Shown here: positions 12,535-23,850 of the stretch, piece by piece | Layout: each line of letters opens with the position of its first letter | Numbering within the stretch: position 1 is the first letter of the stretch | Source of the DNA: Archegozetes longisetosus | Lineage: Eukaryota; Arthropoda; Arachnida; Sarcoptiformes; Trhypochthoniidae | Assembly: GCA_018873245.2 (NCBI GenBank) | Contig: JAEMBT020000006.1 | Location: 11,163,855-11,227,854, forward strand | Direction of reading: 5' to 3' | DNA: 64,000 bases | The notes under the pieces: generated by a model | The model's database searches: none | Told to the model about the DNA's origin: nothing | Seen by the model: the letters and a program-made list of their open reading frames with translations, nothing else | Program-made: the position numbers and the translations under genes

Positions 12535-13292
12535 TACAAACAATTATATTTATGGGCTAATGGGGAAAATCATCAACTACTGATAATATAATCAATTAGT
12601 TGCCAACAGAAAATACTTTGCATGACGTGTGATCAACTCAACACTGAAAGCTATACTGCATTGAGAGAACCGCTAAAGTTTCATTTCTAAGACAACATCA
12701 AATACAAAATAATCCCCAAACTCTAGAAATCTTCAGAAAAATGGAGTTCGAAACAAGAAATCTAGTACGTTCTATATAATTGTTGTCATTATTTTCATAG
12801 AATACATTTATCCAGATAATGATTCGATAAAATCTTACAGAATAAGAGGATCTTGCTTTCTTGTATTAAAATACAACACGATAAATAATTTTGATATAGA
12901 TCAATGGTTTTCAAACTGGCTCTTACAACCCACTAGTGATCCGTCAAGCCAGAAGATTTAACATTAGGTTCTATGGGAGACTCGTGATGAGTCCCATGCA
13001 AGTGAGCCGCGACACGACAAAGTTTAAAAACATTGATATAAATATTAAATTCGAAGAAAAGTCTGCACAAAATTCAAACGTTTATGACTTTTTAATTAAT
13101 GAATGAGAACAAAAGATACTTTTCATAGAATTAACGTAATAATAGTTAAATAATCTTTAGTTAATTACTGATAGTGGTCCGTTATCCATAGCAATTCAGT
13201 TTTGGTACAAAATAACAGACTTTGGAAATAGCTTTCTGACAATTTACTTATTTCTCTCTTAATTTTTCTGATCAATCGTTCAACTGATCCGA

Positions 13293-14824
13293 CTGAGTGA
13301 TACACAGTTATCGTGACCGCTCTCCGTCTAAAAAATTGACAGTATATGGTTTTTTCCTGTTTGCATTGTGTTTATAGAAATTTGTAATAAAGATTATTCT
13401 GCTACCTCGATTTAATGTTTGCATATTTACTAAATGTATAATTTATGCAAATGATGTCGATTCTAAAAACTACAATAACTATGCAATTAGTTATTGTACC
13501 CAGATTTCTTAGAAAAAATCTTTGTATGCATTACATGTAGACTTATTTTGTGCTAATTTCTTCTTCGAGTATATCAAAATCAAATAAACTTTATCAGTTT
13601 ATTACATTGTAAGTTCTCTGAATGCTTAGAGGGTAAACGTTTTTACAAACGTTTCAAATTCTCTCACGTTGAAGTTATATATATCTAAACATGAGGGTAA
13701 GCCTCAAACTTCATCGTTTATTGAATTACTGATAGGGAATTTACTTGAAACTAAAAATCAAGTTTTATTCTCTTATGAAATATCTACTCATAAATTATGT
13801 ATCTATTGAAGCACAAAATCATTTCATAAGAATTTTTCACCTATGATAAGATTACAACTTTGAAATATTAAGCTCTTCTCTAATAGAAACACTTCGAATC
13901 TAAAGTTATTATAACAGGAACTTTTAGGTCGATTGTATTATCATCTTTACGAGAATAGTTTATTAGAAGTATGTGAATCACCCTGATCGTGATATCTCAA
14001 TCTTGAGCTCTTATGATTAGTAGAATAAAACATCTGTTTACTCACTCTAAATGATGAAAACAGGTATTAGTTTGATTTCGGTCCACAAAACGATTATTTG
14101 AGTTGTAATTCTTGGAAATGTTTGAGAAAATAAATAATATTCCTACCTGCATAGCCTTAGAGAAAACTTTTGTTTGGCAAATACCTGTATAGTACAGACG
14201 GAGTAATAAGAGTGTATTTCTGTTTACTAGTAATAACCCACATAAATGAATGTCCAGATGAAATGAACAATTTTGAAAACGAAAAATTTTTTCGCCTACA
14301 CTTTAGATATTGATTCGTGTGAATTATCAAAAATAAGTTAAAACACATTCCTACTAGCTCGTTTGTATTAGTACTCTTCTTAATTAAGCTTAGTTATATA
14401 ATCTGATAAAATTTTCAAAAATTTGACAAATACAATTTAAACATAAATAATTCAAATTTTCTGAAAAATTTTATCAACAAGAAGAAATTAATCAACTTTC
14501 GTTTGTTAAATTGTTTCCCATTCTTATTTATTCTATATAAAGAATCTCACCAATTTATTCTATAATAATTTTGTGTTCCCTTTAATGGTATGAGGGTTTT
14601 TTATTACACGACTTATAATTTCATAACTAACATAAAGTTTGTTCGGTTTCTATAACGGTGAGAGCGTCCTACTATCATAATAATTGACCTTCATTATGTC
14701 TCAGAGTCTTAATAAATGTGGTTAAATAAGGTTTCTTATTATGATAACCGAGCTCATGAAAGACAACAATAGGTTCAGAAACGATTATCGATACGTAATC
14801 ATTCTATGGTATGACAGTCTTATT
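13293..14824. other. No gene recognised
   Basis: AT-rich, stop-dense sequence; the 63-codon open stretch at 14157-14348 has no family resemblance. Confidence 0.5.
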
Positions 14825-14826
14825 TA

Positions 14827-15365
14827 TTAGGAGTACCGGAAAGAAACCGCGCATTTTATGGACATAATTAGCACATAATTTATTATCAGAATTCAATTTT
14901 TTACAAATCGATTCCATTTCTTAATTGAAAGTTGCAATATTAACCATTTATTTTTTGTGAATAATTATTTTAAAAATTGTGTCCAACCCAATGTCTGACT
15001 ACAAACCCGATAAGAACCACATTCGGCATTGTATACTTTATGAATACGGCCGGGGATCTAATACAACGGTGGCCGCCAAAAACATTTGCGATATCTATGG
15101 CCAAGTATTGAGTGTCCGTCAATGTCAGGAGTGGTTCAGTAGGTTTCGATCAGGTGACTATAGCCTGGAATATCGCCCGAAATCCGGTCGACCAGTTTTA
15201 TTGGACAACGATGTCCTGCGGTCAGAGCCTGAGATTTGATACAGAGATGCGAAGATGTCATCGATAATGAAGGCGAATATATAATCGATTAGAATTTAAT
15301 TACAATTAGTTTAATAAAATTAATTTTTTTTCATTAAATGCGCGGCTTCTTTCCGGTACCCCTAA
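14827..15365 (+). mobile_element. Internally deleted mariner transposon
   Basis: Inverted termini TTAGGAGTACCGGAAAG and, reversed, TTAGGGGTACCGGAAAG, about 30 bp each, with TA at 14825-14826 and 15366-15367. The 539 bp length compares with ~1.3 kb for complete mariners. It holds the N-terminal transposase ORF and a few C-terminal residues only. Confidence 0.9.
14991..15239 (+). pseudogene. mariner transposase, N-terminal HTH region only
   Basis: From the ATG at 14991 the 82-residue product has KNHIRHCILYEYGRG, then AAKNICDIYG, QCQEWFSRFRSGDYSLE and PKSGRPVLLDNDVL, the paired helix-turn-helix DNA-binding region of mariner transposases. It stops at 15239. The bases just after, read in another frame, give CEDVIDNEGEYIID, the usual C-terminus. 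The whole DDD catalytic core is therefore deleted; it could bind the termini but not cut. An upstream in-frame GTG at 14979 is a less likely start. Confidence 0.88.
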
Positions 15366-15631
15366 TAAAACGATTGAGCATGTATCAAAGTGAAGACTGT
15401 ATTTGTCACATTTTCACTATGAGAACTTGTTTTCACACAGTGGTTCAGCCAGTAGGCAATTTTTATGCTTGTACCACAATTCAAATCTGAAACTAACTTC
15501 ACGTAAAAAAGTATATGTTAGCATTTTTAAGTGTGATATTTTGTTATAACAATTGCTACAGAATAGAATAAATATAGATTATAACTCAAGTTTAAAACTA
15601 CCACACTATGGATTTTAATCGAAAGCGTATA

Positions 15632-15895
15632 CTGTGTTGCAAATAATAAATCGGCCTACCTCTACAATAGCACTTATTTACATATATAATCAGTACTCCT
15701 TCGAGTACTAATAAAAGTAGTAAAGATTAATATGTATACAAAAAATATGCATATAGTTCGATTATATATCAGTTAAATGCATATTTTGTGTGCATATTAA
15801 CTTTACTCTTTCTATTAGTACTTAAAGGAGTACTGATAATATATGTAAATAAGTGCTATTGTAGGAGTGTGACCGATTTATTATTTACAATACAG
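15632..15895. mobile_element. Palindromic MITE (TA-flanked)
   Basis: A 264 bp near-perfect hairpin beginning CTGTGTTGCAAATAATA and ending TATTATTTACAATACAG, with TA on both sides (15630-15631 and 15896-15897). Arms of about 115 bp include AGTACTCCTTCGAGTACT. The small loop is near 15765. Non-coding. Confidence 0.8.
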
Positions 15896-15897
15896 TA

Positions 15898-16432
15898 CAT
15901 TTGACCTAAAGGAATGCTGCGTGCGCCTTCGCTCAAAATTTTCTGGCCGAGTCACTGTTTTCGCGTCTTGGCTACTATTCAACTTGATCTGAGCTCTTAT
16001 AAAAAATATCCACTAATACATTGAGTAAAATCAATTTGCATTAACTCTAGCATTTTCGCAATTTATGACTTATGAGATGACAAAATATCGTGAATATTAA
16101 ATTTTAAAGAACTTGAAGTAAAACTGTTTATGATAAAATTTCGATGAAACTTCAAGAGTCAATATTTGATGGGAATCGACTGAAAAGTAAAAATTGATAA
16201 AGTTCAAAATTGGAATGAGCTAAAGGTTGAACTATCTTGAGCAGTCACTATTGTAAACAAATGTCCAGACATCTAATATTTGTATAGACTAATGCCTCCT
16301 GGGTAGCTCACAAATAGCAATTCCCTTTCCCATAATACCTAAACTTGTGTATTTGACACGAAGACAATTACTCAAACTTTATGCTACATCATTTTACTCA
16401 TTCATACACTAGCCTTAAATAAATTAATCACA
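15898..16432. other. No gene recognised
   Basis: Stop-dense sequence between two MITEs; nothing supported. Confidence 0.5.
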
Positions 16433-16434
16433 TA

Positions 16435-16917
16435 CAGTCTGTCCTTTTATCTTCTAAACTCAGATCAAGCAGTTAAAGCGTTTTATATTTTGATATTTTA
16501 ATCAGATGTCAAATAAATTACTCATCGATTCAAAATTTAATACTTCGGAACAAACTTTTAATAATCAATTCGAATGTAATAGAATTAGTGTTTAGAAATA
16601 GCAATTCGATACTTTATAACATGTGTTGAAAGTGTTCTCTGTTATTTTCTAAACAAAGTCTAACTCTTTCAATCATATTGTCTGAAACTTTTAATAAAGT
16701 TTGAGGAGTTATTTTTCGAATTTAGTGTATTGTAAAATACATTATTGTAAACACCATTTCGGACACTAAAAGTGTTTTTTAAACAAAACATAATGATTAA
16801 GAAATAATGTTTCCAAAGATTTATTTCAAACTTTATTCATAAGTGCATCTGATCGATGCGTAATTTTAAAGAAAAATTGTACTCAATATTTGAGTTTAGA
16901 AGATAAAAGGAAGACTG
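16435..16917. mobile_element. MITE family B copy 1 (TA-flanked)
   Basis: Starts CAGTCTGTCCTTTTATC and ends with the inverted AAAAGGAAGACTG; TA flanks at 16433-16434 and 16918-16919. Length 483 bp. Shared inner blocks TCTAAACTCAGAT, AGCAGTTAAA and GATATTTTAATCA link it to copies at 18351-18840 (inverted) and 27781-28291. No coding capacity; Tc1/mariner-type mobilisation is inferred from TA. Confidence 0.8.
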
Positions 16918-16919
16918 TA

Positions 16920-18094
16920 TAAGGCTTGTGTCCCCTATTAGCACTTATGATCGCATAGCATGTGGCATCTTGTTTAATCGTTTATACTGTCAAGACCATT
17001 CGATCGATGCTTAAAAGTCTGAATTTGTCTAAAAACCTTGAATTTCTGATAAGATCAAAACTGATTCATTTAAAATACTTTACTCTTTCCTTTGAAAATA
17101 AGCGCAAAACTGTACCTAAAGCTCATTACTATTATTTGTAGTTCAGCGTCCAAAGTAGACTTGATCATCAGATCCACGATCTCTGGCCTGACTTTCTGGC
17201 CCTCTGTACTACCCAAACAAACTCGAAAAGCATGAAAGTCTGGTCCGACCGAGTCGACCCAAAAATTTTCGATGATTGAAGATAAATTGAATTTAACTTT
17301 AAATTTTTAATTCAAATAAGGTTTACTTTCAAATATTTCTATAACCGAGTTTTGATCCAATTTTCGGTGTCATCATTCAAGCCTTTGTCGAGTTTTGGCT
17401 GGCTCAACCAACCCGAACTGATCTGATATTTCGTGACACAGGACCTGACTTTCTTCATTTCAGCCTGACCTGAACGAGTCCTTAAATGGCCCAATGAATA
17501 GATCTAATCCATTGCAGTTCGATCCGTCATAAGTAAATCAACTTTTAGAGATTTCTTTTTCAATTTTCTTTAGTTCGCTCAACTTAGTCTTTAAAATTTT
17601 GCTAATGGCATTTTTGATGTTCTTTCACCAAATCTAGAGAGGAGTATTTCATCAAAATTAACTATTGAAGAAATAATTTCTTACTTCAATTCATTAAAAT
17701 CATTTCATTTCGATCACAACAATAATATTTAGTTCCATTTAATCTACAAGTTTATTGAGGCCTGGATTCAATACTGAACCCATTTTATGATTTAAAATTA
17801 AAAAAATCGAATTTATTTGAAACGAGAGTTATATACAGTAAAGAGCTCTAAATGAAACAAGGAATAAAAAAGTATGAATTCGTTAAATTTATCTTTGAGA
17901 TGAGAGAATCACAAGATACAACAAAATATTGATGTAGTATTTTTTTCACTTGATTTTCAAGTTTAAGCTCTCAATAAAATCAGTACCTAAAATAATACAA
18001 TAACAGCATTACTACATTACAATAAGTTTGCTTATAGCTCATTTTTACTCATTTAAAAATCAATAAATGCTACACTAATAATTATAGATGGTTA
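16920..18094. other. No gene recognised; GC-richer patch
   Basis: Around 17150-17530 the base composition is visibly less AT-rich, with repeated CTGACTTTC, GAGTTTTG and CCGAAC motifs. It may be a diverged repeat, but no ends or coding signal were found. Confidence 0.4.
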
Positions 18095-18096
18095 TA

Positions 18097-18348
18097 CTTC
18101 GGCTTATGGTTCATATAAGGTTTGGTTATTAAGCATTTTATGGTTACCACCACAATCTTCCTTTATGCCTAGTTGCTCTACGCTCGCCATTCTCCTTACA
18201 TAATCTAGCTAAACTAAATATTCTACCAGTATCACTAGTTTAGGTTAAGTAAGGAGAATGGTCCAAGTAGCACACTAGGCATAGAACATTATATTGGTAG
18301 CCACATAAGTGCCTAATACCCAAGACCAATATGAACCATAAACCTAAG
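18097..18348. mobile_element. Palindromic MITE abutting a second element
   Basis: The left arm (18097-18214) begins CTTCGGCTTATGGTTCAT. Its reverse complement forms the right arm (about 18236-18348), which ends ATGAACCATAAACCTAAG. TA lies at 18095-18096 and 18349-18350. The second TA is also the left flank of the next MITE, so the two elements meet at one TA. Confidence 0.75.
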
Positions 18349-18350
18349 TA

Positions 18351-18840
18351 CAGATTGTCCAAAATACAACTAAACCCAAATTTTGAGTACAAGTTTTCTT
18401 TAATATTACGCATCGATTAAATGCAGCTTATGAATAAAGTTTGAATCGAGTAAAAGAAAAGTCAACTTTTTAATCATAATGTTTGAGATAAAAACAAAAG
18501 TAGTGTTTAAAATGGTCTTCTCAATAAAACAGAGTCTTTATTTATAAAACATATTTGTTAAATAAGTCTTGTGATCGAACGAAAGAAGAACTTGCTGATA
18601 AATTTGGTAAAAAGGGATCAACGAATGCGACTATAATTGACATTAATAGCATTAATAAACATATGTTGTAGAGAATACTTCTAAACACTATTTTTGTATA
18701 CTACATTAGACCAATAAAAGCTCATTTTGACAGATCAAATTTTCAGTATATGAGTAATTGATATTATTTGTGATTAAAATATCAAATTTTGAAAGCCTTT
18801 AACTGCTTTATCTGAGTTTAGTTTTATTTTGGACAATCCG
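18351..18840. mobile_element. MITE family B copy 3, inverted
   Basis: Starts CAGATTGTCC and ends GGACAATCCG, with TA at 18349-18350 and 18841-18842. Its reverse complement has CTAAACTCAGATAAAGCAG and GATATTTTAATCA, matching the other two family copies. 490 bp, non-coding. Confidence 0.75.
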
Positions 18841-18842
18841 TA

Positions 18843-19733
18843 TAATCTCTTGGATTAAAATAGGGAACATATGAATTTAACATTTCAATCTTAAGTTTTA
18901 ATATAGCAACAAAAATGCAATTAGAAAAATATTTTTAACATTTGTCTAAACAGACTTGTTCCAATCAAAGTTAACAGCCTCACAGAATAATCTGGTATTT
19001 TGCAAACATTCATCAAAATAAAGTTCACACTTTGAGCGCTTGTCTCAGTTCCATAAGTTTTGAAAATTTTAAGTGAATTCCTTCAAGGTCTTCTAAATTG
19101 GAAAAACCTGCAAGTGCTATATGACAGTTGGTTCTGAAAATAGCTTATAAAGAAGACAATAAACAGGTTGTCATGTTTACAGGAACGATGTGAGTTCCAA
19201 TAAGGAGTACTCAGGATAACAATTTCAAGTATAGCTTATAATATTTAAAGGCTTCTTACCTTAAAAATTCCACTTGATGCTAAATGTTTATTGTCCATTC
19301 ATACATTTAAATGTGGTGCATCGCACGATCGATCAAATAATAACTATATGTTTTATACTTAAATGTTACACAATTCTCTAGATTTTTTATAGAAACACTT
19401 TTACATTCTTGGTCTTGAAAAATACAACTACAACGCTCCCTCGAAGTTTATTATAGAAAATTCTTTAAAAATACTTAAGATTAGTCATTTTTGAAATGGT
19501 TAGAAAAGAATTTAATATGTGCTGGATTCTTCAACCTAAGAATAGCTGAGTATTTTATATACAGTAAGCTGGATTCAAAGTTTTATTAGAGTGAATCGAA
19601 GATACACTATTCATTAGTTCAGAATGTTTGTTTTGAAATCTCTGACTATCAAAATCAGAAACATTAAACTTGAATATAAGTTGTTTGTGGTGAAATGAGT
19701 TACATGACAATTTGATTAGATATTTCAAAGATA
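18843..19733. other. No gene recognised; downstream of receptor gene
   Basis: The 3' flank of the receptor gene. No other coding region seen. Confidence 0.4.
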
Positions 19734-19739
19734 TTTATT
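19734..19739 (-). terminator. Probable polyadenylation signal of the receptor gene
   Basis: AATAAA on the minus strand, about 70 nt downstream of the receptor stop codon. The position suits a 3' processing signal, but this hexamer is common by chance in AT-rich DNA. Confidence 0.35.
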
Positions 19740-19809
19740 GAAGAGGCGAAATATCAAAATAATTAGATGTATTCTCAATGAAAGTACTGTTAATTTCCTT
19801 TTGAGTATT

Positions 19810-20029
19810 TTATGTCCGCGCTTCTCTAGCATTGTTTGTAATTGAAGATCTCTTCAAAACGATAGATGCCTTATTGCAATTGTAATTGTTTGAGACTTGG
19901 ACCATCTCATATCTTGTTGTTGGACTTCTTGTATTGTTGGTATAATAACCATTCCGTTGAAGTGATGAAAATTGATTCCGATAACTTTTTATGCAACAAA
20001 ACAAATATTGTTTGAAGTAATTTCGGAAT
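19810..20029 (-). CDS. Receptor exon 5: cytoplasmic tail
   Basis: The acceptor GATATAG|A completes codon 374 (Arg) and continues FRNYFKQYLFCCIKSYR, the expected helix 8 of a tachykinin receptor after MNKR. The tail is Ser/Thr/Asn-rich and ends at TAA (19812-19810). An AATAAA lies on the minus strand at 19739-19734, about 70 nt past the stop. The helix 8 match and frame support the assignment; the distal tail is not conserved. Confidence 0.85.
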
Positions 20030-23000
20030 CTATATCAAAAATAATAAGAAACAAATGATAATTTAAATAAAGAAGCTTGATTGAATGAAATACAGGCTAC
20101 TGCTGAATATTTCATTTCTATTCTATTGTATAATAGTTGAAATCACTCAATGCTATACTCGCACAATAATTGATTAATCCTTATATTGCTCAATACCTTT
20201 AGAAGAATTGAGCCTTAAGAGCACCAGCAATAAGGAAAAACAACTCAGAGAATATTTATAATCAAGTAAGATATTAAGGGCTTAATGGGTAGAGAATTTC
20301 GAGATTAAATTAGGATTAGAATCGTTCTTAATACTTATTCTGCAAGGCGTTTTCCTGGATATAAACCTTCTGACTATTGCAACAATTGTAGAAAAGCACT
20401 AAATGTCCCAACAGTCAAAACATTTGTCAAACTAGCCGTGTTCACGTGGGAAATAGTGTATCTCAACAGTTATTTTATCTGTTTATTTATAATTTAATTT
20501 TCACTAATTAGCAACTATTGAGAAACTCTCAGGAAAAGCTGAGTTAATGTGAATACTTGTGTCAGATTAATGTTAAGTTAGAATAATTTTCACAGAATGA
20601 GATAAACAATATTGTGGGAAATTGTTTTTGTAATTAGTTTTTCAAGTAATTTTATTTCGTCGGACATATAAGTTTATTTTTCTTACAAATATAATATCCA
20701 ATAAACGAACAGAATAACACATTTAATTAAAAACAACTAAAATTATAAGGATATTAATATCTAATTATAGTTGTCTGATTTTCTCTTCAACTCTCTATTC
20801 AAAAGATTGAACAAGCATATACTTTAAATTTGCTATTAAGTGAAAGTTTGTTCACTTCATTTTGAATAGGCAACCGGTCATACTTTGTAAAATAATCTAA
20901 ATTTAGGAGATAACAACTATTAATTATTTCAGTAAACTATATTTAGCAGAAGGTAGTGCTCTCAAAGGTCAACGAAAGAGTATTAAAGAATGAATTTTCT
21001 ATATTTATAGATCTAGTATTAAAAATGAATCTTATAGTACAACTTAGGCTAAATTTGCCTAATTATTTGCTTTTGATTGAACGTAAATTCGGACCTATTC
21101 CGTAAGACTCAATTCTGAATGAAATGCTCTTCATTAATTTTGTAAAACTTTATTCAACAGAGGGAATAAAGAAAAATTTTTAATAGCTTTGCATCAATTC
21201 GTCAACGTCAAATACGAGTTAGTACTTTTACTTACAGAAACTCGGTTTGAGTCTAACGTTGGAATATTAGGTTATCTGATTGATCAAAATGATGAAAGGG
21301 GATCTACTTTCGAAATCTTTAAACTTTAACGTTCAACGGTCTGAGAGTTCACAACTAACCCACACTTTCTCAAAACTTTCGCTCAAGTAATATTTAATTT
21401 AATCCAAGCTTCAGCTACTCTTTAGGTAGTACTCTTAAAATTTTACTTTAATTTATATGTAAGGTCAAGCATAGTGAAAAGAACTTATTTTTTCTTTTGA
21501 AACCGTACATCTACAGAATATCATCAATATAATGCATCGATGCGTAAGAGAGCTTTCAAAAAAGCTTTAGATTAAACTTAATTTTCTTAAATGCATCGGA
21601 TTTACTTAAAGAAAGAATATTGAAGATATCAGAATGTTGTAAGCCATTTAATTCTATTGATCAGATAAAGTACCTTTTATTCATCCAGCAGTATATCATC
21701 CAATTATACATGGAGTTGGACATAGCGAGCCAATAGATGCCCAAATAGACATGTTGTATGAAGGGATAATGTACTACTTCGGGAAATTTGTAAGTATAAA
21801 GAAAGTATAAGTGATAAGGCAGCCAACAGATAGCAAAGATTATCACCACTACCATCAGCATACGGACTATCTTTCTTTTCGATTTAATTGACTCTTTTTG
21901 AAATTCAGTGAATTCACCTATTCCTTTACTGCCCCATAACACGCGAGCTATTAATGTATAGGTGAATGCCATCGATATAATTGGTACAGCATATGTGAGT
22001 AATAGAAACAGTATATTGTACCTATAAAGATCAAAATTGCAATTTAATAAACAATTTAGCACTGAATAATAGGATTCATAGACTATGGGAAAATAAATCA
22101 TAGAAAATAGTCGCTTACACATTATCGGAAAAACTTCGTCCAGCGATCCCGTCGGGCCAAATTAAGATACATAATGTCCTGATTTGAGTGCCGTATTCAA
22201 AATCAAGGGTTCGAGAAAAGAGTAATGTTGGCATTGAGAAAATAGAAGCGCAAATCCATATTATGGCTATGATTGAAATCGCTTTCTTTTGTGGCATTCT
22301 TGGCTTTAGCGGATGGACTATTGCCACATACCTACAACAAATAAAACACTCAGATAAACTATTTTTGTCCTAGACTCAGATCTCAATTCAGAATTTTAAA
22401 ACGTTGAAGTTCAGATTTATCTTTAGTCTAGTTCTCAATGGCATATTATATCATAAGCATTTTGAAAGAATTTGACGCATAATTTTGCATTTTTAACGTT
22501 GAGAAATTGTATCTTGTTCTATTGATTATAAGATAAGATATAAATTACTGTAAGTTTGAAAACAAAGATTAATATGAAAGCAAAAAACTAGTAGCCAAGC
22601 CGAGAACTGTGAGAAGTCTTAAATAAACATCCATTTGTTTGATGATCAGTCTTTATTCACTTACTTTAGTTGCCTTTGCTTACATTTGTGTCAAACACAC
22701 GAGAAAACTATTAATCAAGAGATTATTCAACATAATTATTGAGCGAGAATTTCACAATTCTGTTAGCATAACATAATATATTGCTTTAGAGGGAACCTTC
22801 AGGTCAGAAAGATAAAATTTCACCAAATTTCTGAAATTCATCAGGTAACTATTTGGAATATTACATACTCAAAAAGATTTTGACTCATTTAATCATGTAA
22901 TTAGCGCTTTATTGAGTATGATTCCAATTATGTTCGATGATAATGAAAAATTTGAATTTCAAATAATATATAAATCACTACATCTAATAATAGTCATGAT

Positions 23001-23778
23001 ATCATTCGTGAGTGACTTATACTAAGATAAACATATTTTACAAAGAGCTTATATATGTTTAATGAATTTGATAGTATTGCAAATTTAGACTTAAATACTC
23101 AACTAAATTAATGTTAGTCTTATAAGATTAAAAGGCAATCGCACTTTATTACAGATTAGCAAATGATTTATAAAAATTCTAGTGATGACTAAGTTCTACC
23201 CTGTATTGACGTTTGAATAAATACAATGAATAAGTAAGCCTTAAAGTCTAGAATTTATCATAAACAAGTGATTCGCGAAATCTCAAAAAATATCGAAACT
23301 CTGTTTGACAAACTTTGAATATCCCGATAAACAAAATGATCATCTTTCGTTCGAATAAGACATAAAGAAACTCAATTCATTATCGTAATAATCTATGCAA
23401 CAATTAATATATATGTTAATCGCGTATCTCATTCATCAGCAAATCTAGTGGATAAATAGTTGAAAGTTAAAGGTTTGCAATGCTTTCCGCTTGCAAGCCA
23501 AATTGCAGTTACTTTACAATCAGTTATAAACTGTATAAACTCAATTGAATCAAAAGTTATCACTGAGAAATTTAATTATTAAAGCTGTTTTACTTTTATA
23601 TTTTCTATTACTTATATAACTTTCACAAGCCACGCAAGAGAAAATCATACTATCAATTGGAGCATCCAAAATAACTTAAACAGGATTCTGGAATTTTAAG
23701 TTTCGAGATTTTGTAGTTCTGCTAATGCAACGACACAGCTATTGCATTATTTTATTTGTTCTTCTATATAAACAACCA

Positions 23779-23850
<72 letters not shown>

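Larger units (their letters stand above)
9656..13292. repeat. Inverted repeat pair, possible ends of a degenerate element
   Basis: The left copy (9656-9738 continuing at 10501-10655) is the reverse complement of the right copy (about 13045-13292). Shared blocks include AGCTATTTCCAAAGTCTG, GATAACGGACCACTATCAG and TTTTGTGCA. The left copy translates as LIRKIKK then ESYFQSLLS then AIDNGPLSAIN, with a hint of a Tc1-like C-terminus. Both copies are broken and the family is uncertain. The unique sequence between them, 10656-13044, holds a 375 bp MITE at 12160-12534 and no recognised gene. Confidence 0.6.

Noticed and set aside
22188..22373. Plus-strand 61-codon frame
   Set aside because: Exact antisense of receptor exon 3.
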